A DNA stretch of 64,000 bases, from NCBI GenBank assembly GCA_937901965.1, contig CALGSW010000014.1, forward strand, positions 65,292 through 129,291, given 5' to 3'. Under the pieces are notes generated by a model, which was given only the letters and a program-made list of their open reading frames with translations, was not told the DNA's origin and ran no database searches. Source of the stretch: an uncultured Bacteroidota bacterium (GTDB lineage Bacteria; Bacteroidota; Bacteroidia; Bacteroidales; UBA932). This document shows, piece by piece, positions 26,510 through 34,316 of the stretch; the first letter of the stretch is position 1; each line of letters begins with the position of its first letter. The translations under genes and the position numbers were made by a program.

Positions 26510-26676
26510 TATGTTTTGTTCCTGCAGGTCTTCTGACTCAGCTTTTGCATCTTCGCCTTCCCACCTGATGGCAGTGGCCGACTGAAGAAAACCCCAAAAA
26601 GATGGGGAGAGCTTTACAGCAGCGGGTACTGTTCCCGGATTACACGGGATTCCCTGAAGCTGGAACGCCACAAAGA
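26510..26676 (-). promoter_or_regulatory. Cobalamin riboswitch
   Basis: Read on the minus strand, the leader begins GTGGCG..., contains the core 'GGGAATCCCGTGTAATCCGG' and 'GTACCCGCTGCTGTAA', then 'GCCACTG', 'GGTGGGAAGGCG' and the B12 box 'AGTCAGAAGACCTGC' (near 26522-26536). These are the conserved elements of the cobalamin aptamer in the correct order. The box is about 45 bases before the receptor ATG, so ligand binding would block translation or transcription of the receptor and lipoprotein. Confidence 0.92.
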
Positions 26677-26703
26677 TAACTTATTTTATACGTAAAGGAC
26701 AAA
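26671..26703 (-). promoter_or_regulatory. Promoter of the cobalamin riboswitch operon
   Basis: On the minus strand TTTG (26700-26703), 21 bases, then TATCTTTG (26671-26678): a full Bacteroidetes promoter placed exactly at the 5' edge of the riboswitch. Confidence 0.75.
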
Positions 26704-26710
26704 TTTTTGT

Positions 26711-26718
26711 TAAATTTG
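26711..26718 (+). promoter_or_regulatory. minus-7 box of M16 peptidase gene
   Basis: TAAATTTG matches TAnnTTTG and lies 33 bases before the ATG at 26752. It is divergent from the riboswitch promoter and the two overlap in the minus-33 region. Confidence 0.45.
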
Positions 26719-26751
26719 GTAGTTTTCACTCACTAACTATAATCAATCATT

Positions 26752-29562
26752 ATGTCAAAATCACTCAAATCATTGCTGCTAACGGCTTTAGTTTTTACTA
26801 TAGCCGCCTGCTCTACCCAGAAAGAGAAGGTAGAACTTAATTATGAACAGTATACACTTGACAATGGTCTTAAGGTGGTTCTTCACCAGGACAAGTCAGA
26901 CCCAATTGTAGCTGTTGCTATTCAGTACCATGTAGGTTCCGGAAGAGAGAAGCCGGGAAGAACCGGATTTGCCCACTTCTTTGAGCACATGCTGTTCCAG
27001 CGTTCGGAAAACCTCCCTAGAAACGCATTCTTTACAAAAATTGCCAAACTTGGCGGTGAATTCAACGGATCCACAAACTCAGACGGAACAAATTACTACG
27101 AGGTTGTACCAAGAGATGCCCTGGAGAAGGTGCTGTGGATGGAGTCGGACAGAATGGGATTTTTTATCAACACTGTTACACAAGGCGGTCTGGAGAGAGA
27201 GATTGACATAGTATCAAACGAAAAGCGTCAGAATTATGACAGCCAGCCTTACGGCCACTCAAGCACTATTATGGCAGGACAAATGTACCCTGCAGGCCAT
27301 CCGTACAGCTGGACAACAATTGGAGAGATTGCAGACCTTAAGGCTGCCACTATTGATGATGTTAAGGAGTTCTATAACACATATTATGTTCCAAACAACG
27401 CAACTCTGGTTCTCACCGGAGATTTTGACCCAGTACAGGCAAAAGAGCTCATTCAAAAATATTTTGGAGAGATCAAGAAGGGTAACGATGTTCCTAGGCC
27501 AGAGGTTCAGCCGCTAGTTTTTGAACAGAACAAAAGACTGGTATTTGAAGATCAGTACGCAAAGCTGCCTCAGTTGTCACTTGCCTATCCTACAGTTGAA
27601 CAGTACAATGAAGATGCTTACCCGCTCTATTTCTTTACATCTCTGTTTGCCAACGGCAAAAAGGCTCCTCTGTACAAAGTTGTTGTAGAGGAGAAGAAAC
27701 TTGCTCCATCTGTTGGAGCTTACAATATGGCAAGAGAGGTTGCAGGCCAGGCTCAGATTCAGATAAGGGCCTTTAATGATGTAAACCTAAATGATGTTTA
27801 CGCCGCTGTTGAAGAGGCATTCGCCAGATTTGAGAAGGATGGCGTTGACGAACTTGAACTTGAAAAACTTAAAGTAAGCCAGGAGGCATCTGTATACAAC
27901 AGAATGTCCGGTATTCTGGGCAAAGCCATGATGATGGCACGCGACAACGAGTTTGGCGGAAAACCTGATGCTACATTTGATGACCTTAAAAAATATCAGG
28001 CGGTTACAAAAGAGGACATCTTAAGAGTTTATGAAAAGTATTTCAAAGGACGTCCATATTTTGCACTAAGCATGGTTCCTGCAGGCAAACCTGAACTTGC
28101 CCTTACAGAATCTGTTCCTGCAACAGTTGCTGTTGAGAATGTCGCCGAACAGACCATGAAATCACAAACAGGGAAGCTTGTTGACGACGAGTACGTGCGT
28201 ACTCCATCTGCATTTGACCGTTCAGTGGAGCCTGACTTCCTTGCAAACACTCCTACCATTACTGTACCTGCAATTTGGAACACAGAGCTTCCAAATGCTG
28301 TAAAACTATACGGAATCCAGCACAAAGAGCTTCCGCTGTTCCAGGCATCGGTAAACATGAAGGGTGGAATGCTTCTTGACCCTGCAGGAAAAGCAGGTCT
28401 TGCTTACCTGACAGCGCAGCTAATGAATGAAGGTACTGCTCTTAAAACTCCTGAAGAGCTTGAGAGTGCGCTAGGTCTGCTTGGAGCAAGAGTTAGATTC
28501 TACTCGGGAACAGAGGGAATGGGAATTAGTATATCCGGCCTTTCTAAAAACTACGAAAAGATTGTAGCTATTGCCGAGGAGATGCTCCTTCAGCCAAGAT
28601 TTGACTCAGCAGCTTTTGAACGTCTGAGGAACGAGATTAAAACAACAATTCGCCAGAATTCGGCAAATCCAAGGGCCATTGCAACTGAAACTGCAGGCAA
28701 ACTCCTTTATGGCGAAGGCGGAACACTGTCCAGAATGTCTTATGGTACTGCTGCAAGTATAGATGCCATAACTCTTGAAGATATTAAAGCATTCTATGCT
28801 GCAAACTACAGCCCTTCAATTGCAAACATAACTTTCGCAGGATCTCCTGACCAAAAGAGAGCCGTTAAAGCTCTTACCGCACTTGCAGAGAAATGGACTG
28901 CAAAAGATGTTGTAATTCCTGCTCCGGTTGCCGGAGTTGCTGCAAAGACCGGAACAATCTACTTCGTTGACTACCCTAACGCACCTCAGTCAATGATTAT
29001 TCTAGCCAAGACTGCAATGCCTTTCAACAATCCTGACTACTACCCTGCAGTAATTGCAAACTACAAACTGGGTTCAGGCTCACAAGGAATGCTGTTTGAC
29101 GTGCTTCGCCTTCAGAAGGGTTACACATACGGAGCATATTCAAACTTTATGGCTGCCGAACATCAGAACGTATTTATGGCTCAGTCAAGCGTACAGGGAA
29201 GTGTTACAATGGATGCCGTTAAGACATTCAAAGATCTTATAGGTGGCTACTCGGAGATGATAAACGACGAGATGCTTGCATCAGTTAAGAACTCTCTTCT
29301 CAAATCCAAGACATCCTCTTTTGAAACTATAGGTGATATTCTTGGCATGCTTAATGACATAGCAAACTACAACGTTCCGTTTGACTATGTTAAGCAGCAG
29401 GAGAACACAATCAACAATATTACAGTTGACCAGCTGAAAGAGATCATTACAAAGCATATGAACATCAACGATATGATTTATGTAGTGGTAGGCGATGCAA
29501 AGAGCCAGATGAAACCACTTGAGCAACTCGGTCTGGGTAAACCTGTACTGATTCAGAGATAA
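26752..29562 (+). CDS. M16 (pitrilysin/insulinase) family peptidase lipoprotein
   Basis: A 936-residue lipoprotein (lipobox IAAC, Cys20) with two M16 repeats. The first has the inverted zinc motif HFFEH (His75, Glu78, His79) and the downstream Glu region 'ERE...NEKRQNYD', so it is active; the second (from about 510) lacks the motif, as usual for two-domain clan ME peptidases. These enzymes degrade peptides inside a closed chamber. It is tethered on the periplasmic side or the cell surface. The gene stands alone between its own promoter and a strong terminator at 29587. Confidence 0.92.
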   Translation: MSKSLKSLLLTALVFTIAACSTQKEKVELNYEQYTLDNGLKVVLHQDKSDPIVAVAIQYHVGSGREKPGRTGFAHFFEHMLFQRSENLPRNAFFTKIAKLGGEFNGSTNSDGTNYYEVVPRDALEKVLWMESDRMGFFINTVTQGGLEREIDIVSNEKRQNYDSQPYGHSSTIMAGQMYPAGHPYSWTTIGEIADLKAATIDDVKEFYNTYYVPNNATLVLTGDFDPVQAKELIQKYFGEIKKGNDVPRPEVQPLVFEQNKRLVFEDQYAKLPQLSLAYPTVEQYNEDAYPLYFFTSLFANGKKAPLYKVVVEEKKLAPSVGAYNMAREVAGQAQIQIRAFNDVNLNDVYAAVEEAFARFEKDGVDELELEKLKVSQEASVYNRMSGILGKAMMMARDNEFGGKPDATFDDLKKYQAVTKEDILRVYEKYFKGRPYFALSMVPAGKPELALTESVPATVAVENVAEQTMKSQTGKLVDDEYVRTPSAFDRSVEPDFLANTPTITVPAIWNTELPNAVKLYGIQHKELPLFQASVNMKGGMLLDPAGKAGLAYLTAQLMNEGTALKTPEELESALGLLGARVRFYSGTEGMGISISGLSKNYEKIVAIAEEMLLQPRFDSAAFERLRNEIKTTIRQNSANPRAIATETAGKLLYGEGGTLSRMSYGTAASIDAITLEDIKAFYAANYSPSIANITFAGSPDQKRAVKALTALAEKWTAKDVVIPAPVAGVAAKTGTIYFVDYPNAPQSMIILAKTAMPFNNPDYYPAVIANYKLGSGSQGMLFDVLRLQKGYTYGAYSNFMAAEHQNVFMAQSSVQGSVTMDAVKTFKDLIGGYSEMINDEMLASVKNSLLKSKTSSFETIGDILGMLNDIANYNVPFDYVKQQENTINNITVDQLKEIITKHMNINDMIYVVVGDAKSQMKPLEQLGLGKPVLIQR

Positions 29563-29586
29563 TCACCCTTAAATCAGTTAAACGAC

Positions 29587-29620
29587 AACCCCAAAAGCAT
29601 TTAATTACTTTTGGGGTTTT
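29587..29620 (+). terminator. Terminator of the M16 peptidase gene
   Basis: AACCCCAAAAG (29587-29597) pairs perfectly with CTTTTGGGGTT (29608-29618), followed by Ts. Its 3' arm contains the TTTG minus-33 box of the next promoter. Confidence 0.85.
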
Positions 29621-29640
29621 TAAATTTTTACATACCTTTG
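29610..29640 (+). promoter_or_regulatory. Promoter of tRNA-Leu
   Basis: TTTG (29610-29613), 19 bases, TACCTTTG (29633-29640): same boxes and spacing as the tRNA-Glu promoter at 13710. It lies 55 bases before the tRNA. Confidence 0.75.
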
Positions 29641-29695
29641 TCACCCTTGTTTACCGAAACAGCAGGCCGCTCCAAACAAACGCCTGAAAAGACAA

Positions 29696-29779
29696 GCCCG
29701 GATGGCGGAATCGGTAGACGCGCTGGTCTCAAACACCAGTGGCCGCAAGGCTGTGCCGGTTCGATCCCGGCTCCGGGTA
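29696..29779 (+). tRNA. tRNA-Leu (anticodon CAA)
   Basis: An 84-base class II tRNA: acceptor GCCCGGA paired with TCCGGGT, anticodon stem CTGGT/ACCAG with loop CTCAAAC giving anticodon CAA, a long variable arm (TGGCCGCAAGGCTGT region), and T arm CCGG-TTCGATC-CCGG. Discriminator A. A perfect hairpin terminator follows two bases later. Confidence 0.95.
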
Positions 29780-29781
29780 CG

Positions 29782-29811
29782 AAAAAAGCAGGTAGTAATG
29801 CCTGCTTTTTT
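29782..29811 (+). terminator. Terminator of tRNA-Leu
   Basis: AAAAAAGCAGG (29782-29792) and CCTGCTTTTTT (29801-29811) form a perfect 11-pair stem ending in Ts. Very similar hairpins occur at 52297 and 54001. Confidence 0.85.
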
Positions 29812-29828
29812 CGTACCGTCGCTTGCCG
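29808..29828 (+). repeat. Direct repeat R1, copy 1 (21 bases)
   Basis: Identical over 21 bases to 31033-31053 (core CGTACCGTCGCTTGCCG). The two copies lie on either side of the gene at 30105. Confidence 0.8.
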
Positions 29829-30104
29829 GATGCGGCAAGCTCCTTTTGTTTGTCCCACCCCCCGGCCCCCTCCGGGGAGGGGGAGCGTCGCTTCGCTCCG
29901 AAAAACCAAACTCAATTATATATCAGTAAGCTATTTTTCATCAACGAACTTGCACCAATTTGCACCAGAAACATTATTAATAGGAAATTTGAACTTAAAA
30001 TATTCCTGAATTTTTACTTTGGGACGTCCAACTTTAGTTTGAAAACAAATGAATTTGTAGAGTGAATCTATGTCCGCTTTTCAGGGGATCCGACATTATT
30101 TATA
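29812..30104. other. Gene-free stretch with three hairpins and two repeat copies
   Basis: No believable gene. Three hairpins follow one another: GCTTGCCG/CGGCAAGC (29821-29840), CCCCCTCC/GGAGGGGG (29866-29883) and GGAGCG/CGCTCC (29882-29899). Copies of two short repeats that recur further on lie at 29808-29828 and 29932-29963. The rest to 30104 is AT-rich with nothing recognised. Confidence 0.6.
29932..29963 (+). repeat. Direct repeat R2, copy 1 (32 bases)
   Basis: Identical over 32 bases to 32831-32862, with CCA again after one mismatch. Core: CATCAACGAACTTGCACCAA. The copies are 2.9 kb apart and bracket the DUF4468-like gene and hipBA. Confidence 0.85.
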
Positions 30105-30896
30105 TTAAAAATTTAAATCATCTACAACATTAGTAGAAGCTTGTTTAGGCCCGGATTCTACATTTGCGACTATCCCCCGATATACTATATTCAGAATCAA
30201 TGATACTGCGTCATACTCCCTAAGTTCGTTACTATAATCACAATAAACATCTAAAAGACACTTATCTCTGAGGTTTTTCCTTTTTGTAAATGAGTTAGGG
30301 TCTTCATAAACTTTTTTATAGTAGTCATACTTGCTTATTAAAGGTTGCTGAGTGATTTGTTTTGGGGATGAACGGAAATTTTCACCTAATAGCCAATATT
30401 CACCAATGTACGACCCCAGTTTTCCTATGCGAGACGGACAAAATGTATTGGTTGTGTAAGTAATCTGTTCAAAACGCATTCGGTATTTTGTATCCTTAAG
30501 ATCAATAACCAGTGTATAGGACAAATACACATACTCTTTCAAAAAAGGGTCTTCAAGATGACCAGAAATTTCTGCAATCTTTCCATATATTGCCGTATTG
30601 TGAGCTTTGAGAATAATCCTGTTATCTATAGTTGTTGGCTCTATTGTATAATAATTAATATTACCTCTATCATTGGTTGTTGGAAGGTACTTTGTAATCC
30701 AATCAAATATTCGCTCTTTCTTGAGTTCAACAGGAACATCAGAGTCAATTATATTTTCCAGTATTGGAGCGTTGGCTATCACTTTCTCCTTCATTTCAAC
30801 CAATGAATCAGGGTGAGGAGGGGGATCGATCTTAGAAAATGCATTCACGGAGATAATTAGAAACCCACAGACCAAGAAAAACTTAACTGTTTTCAT
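30105..30896 (-). CDS. Exported protein, possibly DUF4468-like
   Basis: A 263-residue protein with a signal peptide (1-20). The first 160 residues contain a helix then a strand-rich part; 'ILKAHNTAIYG' followed by 'EYVYLSYTLVIDLKDTKYRMRFEQITYT' is reminiscent of the DUF4468 (TBP-like fold) lipoproteins of Bacteroidetes, where a soluble domain recognises an unknown ligand. The C-terminal 100 residues show no motif I recognise. It stands alone, next to hipBA and between copies of short direct repeats, and its codons are more AT-rich than those of the core genes, so it may be part of an acquired segment. Confidence 0.45.
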   Translation of the reverse strand: MKTVKFFLVCGFLIISVNAFSKIDPPPHPDSLVEMKEKVIANAPILENIIDSDVPVELKKERIFDWITKYLPTTNDRGNINYYTIEPTTIDNRIILKAHNTAIYGKIAEISGHLEDPFLKEYVYLSYTLVIDLKDTKYRMRFEQITYTTNTFCPSRIGKLGSYIGEYWLLGENFRSSPKQITQQPLISKYDYYKKVYEDPNSFTKRKNLRDKCLLDVYCDYSNELREYDAVSLILNIVYRGIVANVESGPKQASTNVVDDLNF

Positions 30897-31004
30897 AGTA
30901 ATATTATTTATAAAAGATTGAGAGTAACCATTTAATCAAAGTTAGCAATTCTACTTAAATCATTACCAATGATTTGAATTACATCTTAAGCTTAACAATC
31001 CGAT

Positions 31005-31037
31005 CCAAATCCCTCTGAAATGGTTCGGATACTTTTC
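31005..31037 (+). repeat. Direct repeat R3, copy 1 (33 bases, imperfect)
   Basis: Matches 32806-32838 at 30 of 33 bases (core ATGGTTCGGATA). Copy 1 lies just behind hipA, copy 2 just beyond the hipB operators, so the pair brackets hipBA. Copy 1 runs straight into repeat R1 (31033-31053), copy 2 into R2 (32831-32862). Confidence 0.8.
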
Positions 31038-31053
31038 GTACCGTCGCTTGCCG
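31033..31053 (+). repeat. Direct repeat R1, copy 2
   Basis: Second copy of the 21-base sequence at 29808-29828, fused to the end of R3 copy 1. Confidence 0.8.
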
Positions 31054-31082
31054 TTTTCCGGCACAACCTTATTTCTTCCTCT

Positions 31083-32381
31083 TTATTTTATAACGAGTAA
31101 ATTCTTCCCTATCTGATACATGTGTTCCTTTTTCACTCCTGCCTCTGACGCATATCTATTCCAGCTGGAAATGACATCAGCAATTTGATTAACAATTGAT
31201 AGCGCATTTTTAATGCCCATATTACGGGCTACGGCCAGTAAATCTTCCCGTGTAAATTCGTCACGTTTGTTGTTGGCAGACATCTGGTGCTGGTTTGTCC
31301 ACCTACCGGATGAAGAATATGAATAGCAGAGGTCATAGGCCGGAGCCAGACGCCACTCTCTGCCCTTGTGCAGAATAAAAGAGTGATTCTTCGTATGATC
31401 GTCATGATTCCTCGCTATGATATTGAATACCATTCTGCGGTAAAGTTGCTCCATGTCGGGATAAGGAAGGTTCATTCGCCTCATAACCTGGAACGCCTGC
31501 TCATATGAGTGCCTGTCGTCGCGGTCAAAATGGGCGATTGCGCACAGCGTTTGGGTGTGCAGCTTGCCTCCGTCATCTGTCCTGTCAAACCTCTTTGTCA
31601 TAAAGTGGGCATGTTGACCCTCCTCATACAATCGGCATTCAGTCATTTCAATACCGCAATCAAGTGCCATTTTATGGTAGGCATACTCGATACGGCCTAT
31701 TCCGGGTGGGTTGTCAGAAACTTTACCTGCCTCGACCCCGTCGAATTTAAGCAACCAGTAAGTAAATCCATCCGGCGCTTTTACCTGGCCCGAACGAACC
31801 TCTGACATATTGCTGTTGACGGCGATGATAGCTTTGGGCTTTGCGCCACCCGCAGATGTCCCTACCCTGATGATATCAAGTAGCGATTCATCTCCTTTGG
31901 ACAACTTAACCTGAAAGTCCTCCCGCTTACCCAGAACCTCTTTGGCCAGATTTGTCAGGTGAGCAATCTCAATAACTGAAGACTCTTCAAGCTGGGGATT
32001 ATTCTGTGCAGGTTCAAATTCCAGAGCACCCATACCGCGCTTGCCTACATAGCATAACCTGTCAACCGGACTGAACGTCATACCACTTAACCCTTTGCTT
32101 GCAAACCATTCGTCAATTATCTGGTTTCCGTAATCGTCCGGCAGGGAGTCGGCAATCAAGCCTGGTAACCCTTTGAAGGTTTTATTTCTGTTTGAGGGGT
32201 AATAATAGGTTCTGTCGCCTCTGCTAATATCTTCCAGAGGCATCATAAGCGGAGCAATATCAAGCCCTTTGGCAGAAAATTCAGGTAAAAACTCAAAGAT
32301 GGCATATTCATTCTCCTTATCCCACACCACAGCGGCCACATCCTGCCCCCATAAAGAGACTTTCATTACTATATCTGTCAT
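31083..32381 (-). CDS. hipA: HipA-type serine/threonine kinase toxin
   Basis: A 432-residue full-length HipA. The N-terminal couple_hipA domain (about 5-110) is followed by the kinase body: the glycine-rich loop 'GTSAGGAKPKAII', the catalytic segment 'IIARNHDDHTKNHSFIL' and the metal-binding 'LAPAYDLCYS'. In the E. coli system HipA phosphorylates glutamyl-tRNA synthetase and causes growth arrest; HipB neutralises it. All catalytic residues seem intact. Its ATG overlaps the hipB stop by four bases. The pair sits between short direct repeats, which suggests arrival as a unit. Confidence 0.92.
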   Translation of the reverse strand: MTDIVMKVSLWGQDVAAVVWDKENEYAIFEFLPEFSAKGLDIAPLMMPLEDISRGDRTYYYPSNRNKTFKGLPGLIADSLPDDYGNQIIDEWFASKGLSGMTFSPVDRLCYVGKRGMGALEFEPAQNNPQLEESSVIEIAHLTNLAKEVLGKREDFQVKLSKGDESLLDIIRVGTSAGGAKPKAIIAVNSNMSEVRSGQVKAPDGFTYWLLKFDGVEAGKVSDNPPGIGRIEYAYHKMALDCGIEMTECRLYEEGQHAHFMTKRFDRTDDGGKLHTQTLCAIAHFDRDDRHSYEQAFQVMRRMNLPYPDMEQLYRRMVFNIIARNHDDHTKNHSFILHKGREWRLAPAYDLCYSYSSSGRWTNQHQMSANNKRDEFTREDLLAVARNMGIKNALSIVNQIADVISSWNRYASEAGVKKEHMYQIGKNLLVIK

Positions 32382-32665
32382 TTCTTCCGTTTTTTATTGT
32401 TTAAGGCCAACAACTCTACTGGGCTGATTACCAGTTGTGGTATAAGGTTGTTAAAATTTTCCAGCAGTTTCAACACCCGCATAACTGCGACCAGCGAGGA
32501 GAGCGAGGTGTTTTTGCCGTTCTCCATCTGGCTGACAGTAAACGCACTAATCCCTGTCCGCCGGGCAACTTCAATCTGTGAAAGTTTCTTCTTAAGCCGT
32601 GTAGCCTTAATTCTTTTACCCAATTCGGACACAATTGCAGCATCCGTCATTCCATACCAATCCAT
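32378..32665 (-). CDS. hipB: HipB-type XRE-family antitoxin/repressor
   Basis: A 95-residue protein with a lambda-repressor-like helix-turn-helix at about 13-70: 'LGKRIKATRLKKKLSQIEVARRTGISAFTVSQMENG'-type pattern with the Gln/Glu recognition features, then a Lys-rich tail. It lies directly before hipA and is translationally coupled to it. It should bind HipA and repress the operon through the three palindromes at 32669-32769. An internal Met (residue 6) is a possible alternative start. Confidence 0.9.
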   Translation of the reverse strand: MDWYGMTDAAIVSELGKRIKATRLKKKLSQIEVARRTGISAFTVSQMENGKNTSLSSLVAVMRVLKLLENFNNLIPQLVISPVELLALNNKKRKK

Positions 32666-32668
32666 GTC

Positions 32669-32684
32669 ATTAGATTTATCTAAT
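32669..32684. promoter_or_regulatory. hipBA operator O1
   Basis: ATTAGAT-TT-ATCTAAT, a perfect 7+2+7 inverted repeat lying between the minus-7 box and the hipB ATG, where bound repressor would block the polymerase. Confidence 0.8.
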
Positions 32685-32685
32685 G

Positions 32686-32693
32686 CAAAGATA
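32686..32693 (-). promoter_or_regulatory. minus-7 box of hipBA
   Basis: TATCTTTG on the minus strand (exact TAnnTTTG), squeezed between operators O1 and O2, 20 bases before the hipB ATG. The place of the minus-33 box is taken by O2. Confidence 0.7.
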
Positions 32694-32706
32694 TAATTTT
32701 CTGCAT

Positions 32707-32734
32707 AATTCTATTAGATTTATCTAATAGAATT
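32707..32734. promoter_or_regulatory. hipBA operator O2 (extended palindrome)
   Basis: The core ATTAGAT-TT-ATCTAAT (32713-32728) is extended to perfect 13-base arms (AATTCTATTAGAT and its complement), covering the minus-33 region. This is the longest of the three and probably the strongest site. Confidence 0.8.
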
Positions 32735-32753
32735 ACCTGTTTTTGACACTTTC

Positions 32754-32769
32754 ATTAGATATATCTAAT
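32754..32769. promoter_or_regulatory. hipBA operator O3
   Basis: ATTAGATATATCTAAT, a perfect 16-base palindrome. Centres of O1, O2 and O3 are 44 and 41 bases apart, about four helical turns each, so bound dimers would face the same side. Confidence 0.8.
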
Positions 32770-32805
32770 CAAGACCTCCTGTCAATCCAAACTTCTGAAT
32801 CAACT

Positions 32806-32838
32806 CCAAATCCCTCAGGAATGGTTCGGATATTTTTC
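32806..32838 (+). repeat. Direct repeat R3, copy 2
   Basis: Second copy of R3 (see 31005-31037). The part AATCAACTCC just before it (32798-32807) recurs at 34634-34643 and 35777-35786. Confidence 0.8.
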
Positions 32839-32862
32839 ATCAACGAACTTGCACCAATTTGC
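32831..32862 (+). repeat. Direct repeat R2, copy 2
   Basis: Second copy of the 32-base sequence at 29932-29963. Confidence 0.85.
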
Positions 32863-32902
32863 GCCATAATCCATATTTCACAGTTCTTTTTCGTTTATAT
32901 TA

Positions 32903-32918
32903 ATGTGTAATTACACAT
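32903..32918. promoter_or_regulatory. Perfect 16-base palindrome upstream of the AAA ATPase gene
   Basis: ATGTGTAATTACACAT, 79 bases before the ATG of the ATPase gene, in an AT-rich leader. It could be an operator; the binding protein is unknown. Confidence 0.35.
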
Positions 32919-32996
32919 GTTTTCATTTGTTTTTATGTGATTTATTTCATATTTTCGTTGTGTAATTTGTACTTACATTTCTTAAACATCAATTAC

Positions 32997-34316
32997 ATGA
33001 AAAGAATAGCATACGAAGGATTACTTAAATGGAAAAGTAAACAGAATCGGAAACCCCTTTTAATAAAGGGAGCAAGGCAAGTCGGAAAAACCTGGTTGAT
33101 GAAAGAATTTGGCAAAAATGAATATGAATCTGTTGCATATATCAATTTTGAGAAAGCCACTCAACTTGCTAATTTATTCGTAGTTGATTTTGATATCCCT
33201 CGTATTTTAAGATCGGTCCAACTCATAACAGGTATCATTCCTAAACCAGGTGAAACACTTATCATTTTTGACGAGATCCAATCTGTTAAACGAGGATTGT
33301 TATCATTGAAATATTTTTATGAAGATGCTCCGGAATATCACATTATTGCAGCGGGCTCACTACTGGGGCTATCCATCCATAAGGACGACTCTTTCCCTGT
33401 AGGAAAGGTGGATTTTCTGGAGTTATATCCTCTATCATATGAGGAATTTATTGTGGCATTGAGCAAGAATTCTCTGCTGGACGCTTTGCACAGGAGGGAC
33501 TGGGAGTTGACTAAAGCATTTAAAAGCAATTACATTGAACTTTTAAAGCAGTATTATTATATTGGAGGAATGCCTGAGGTAGTCAAGTCATTTATTCAAA
33601 ATAACGATTACAATGAGGTGCGTGAAATTCAGAATTCAATACTTGAATCATATAATAATGATTTCTCCAAACATTCGTCAATTGAAATTGTACCAAGGAT
33701 AAAGATGATTTGGAATTCTATTCCGTCTCAGCTTGCAAAGGAGAACCGCAAGTTTATTTATGGTGCAGTAAAGAGTGGCGGAAGAGCTAAGGAATTTGAA
33801 GTTGCAATTATGTGGCTTGAGGATGCCGGATTGATTCACAAAATCAGCAGAGTTTCCAATGCTTCCCTGCCATTAGACGGCTTTGTAGATATCGGAGCAT
33901 TCAAGTTGTTTATGGTAGATATTGGACTACTTGGTGCAAAATCGGGACTAGATGCTAAAACTATAATTGAGGGAAACACAATTTTTGGCCAGTATAAGGG
34001 TGCGCTTACTGAACAATATGTTCTTCAGCAATTAAAGTGTTCCACTGGAATTGAAACTTACTATTGGAGCGCTGAACAGGGAATTGCCGAAATTGATTTT
34101 CTTATTCAGACAGGAGGAAAAGTTATACCAATAGAGGTAAAGGCCGAAGAAAATCTTAAAGCAAAATCGCTTAAGAGTTTTAGAGATAAGTTCCATCCCG
34201 AATTGTCTATAAGGACATCAATGTCTGACTTCAGAAAAGAAGAGACGTTAACTAACTTACCACTATACGGGATATCATTAATCAATAGTTTAACAGCTCC
34301 GCAAGGTCAATTTTAG
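32997..34316 (+). CDS. AAA_14/DUF4143 family ATPase
   Basis: About 439 residues from the ATG at 32997 (an upstream extension in frame looks non-coding). Walker A is 'GARQVGKT' (25-32), Walker B 'LIIFDEIQ' near 95, and the C-terminal third is the DUF4143 domain with the restriction-endonuclease-like 'YYWSAEQGIAEIDFLIQ...VIPIEVKAEENLKAKSL' (Glu-Asp...Glu-x-Lys). These proteins are abundant in Bacteroidetes; the function is not settled, though a nuclease-like or defence role has been suggested. Its stop overlaps the end of a serine-hydrolase pseudogene on the other strand. Confidence 0.88.
   Translation: MKRIAYEGLLKWKSKQNRKPLLIKGARQVGKTWLMKEFGKNEYESVAYINFEKATQLANLFVVDFDIPRILRSVQLITGIIPKPGETLIIFDEIQSVKRGLLSLKYFYEDAPEYHIIAAGSLLGLSIHKDDSFPVGKVDFLELYPLSYEEFIVALSKNSLLDALHRRDWELTKAFKSNYIELLKQYYYIGGMPEVVKSFIQNNDYNEVREIQNSILESYNNDFSKHSSIEIVPRIKMIWNSIPSQLAKENRKFIYGAVKSGGRAKEFEVAIMWLEDAGLIHKISRVSNASLPLDGFVDIGAFKLFMVDIGLLGAKSGLDAKTIIEGNTIFGQYKGALTEQYVLQQLKCSTGIETYYWSAEQGIAEIDFLIQTGGKVIPIEVKAEENLKAKSLKSFRDKFHPELSIRTSMSDFRKEETLTNLPLYGISLINSLTAPQGQF

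Noticed and set aside
26480..26671. Extension of the TonB receptor frame upstream of 26479
   Set aside because: It lies inside the cobalamin riboswitch; the signal peptide begins at the ATG at 26479.
29611..30065. Several overlapping open frames around and after tRNA-Leu
   Set aside because: They run through the tRNA, its terminator and hairpins, have no signal for translation, and overlap in three frames on both strands.
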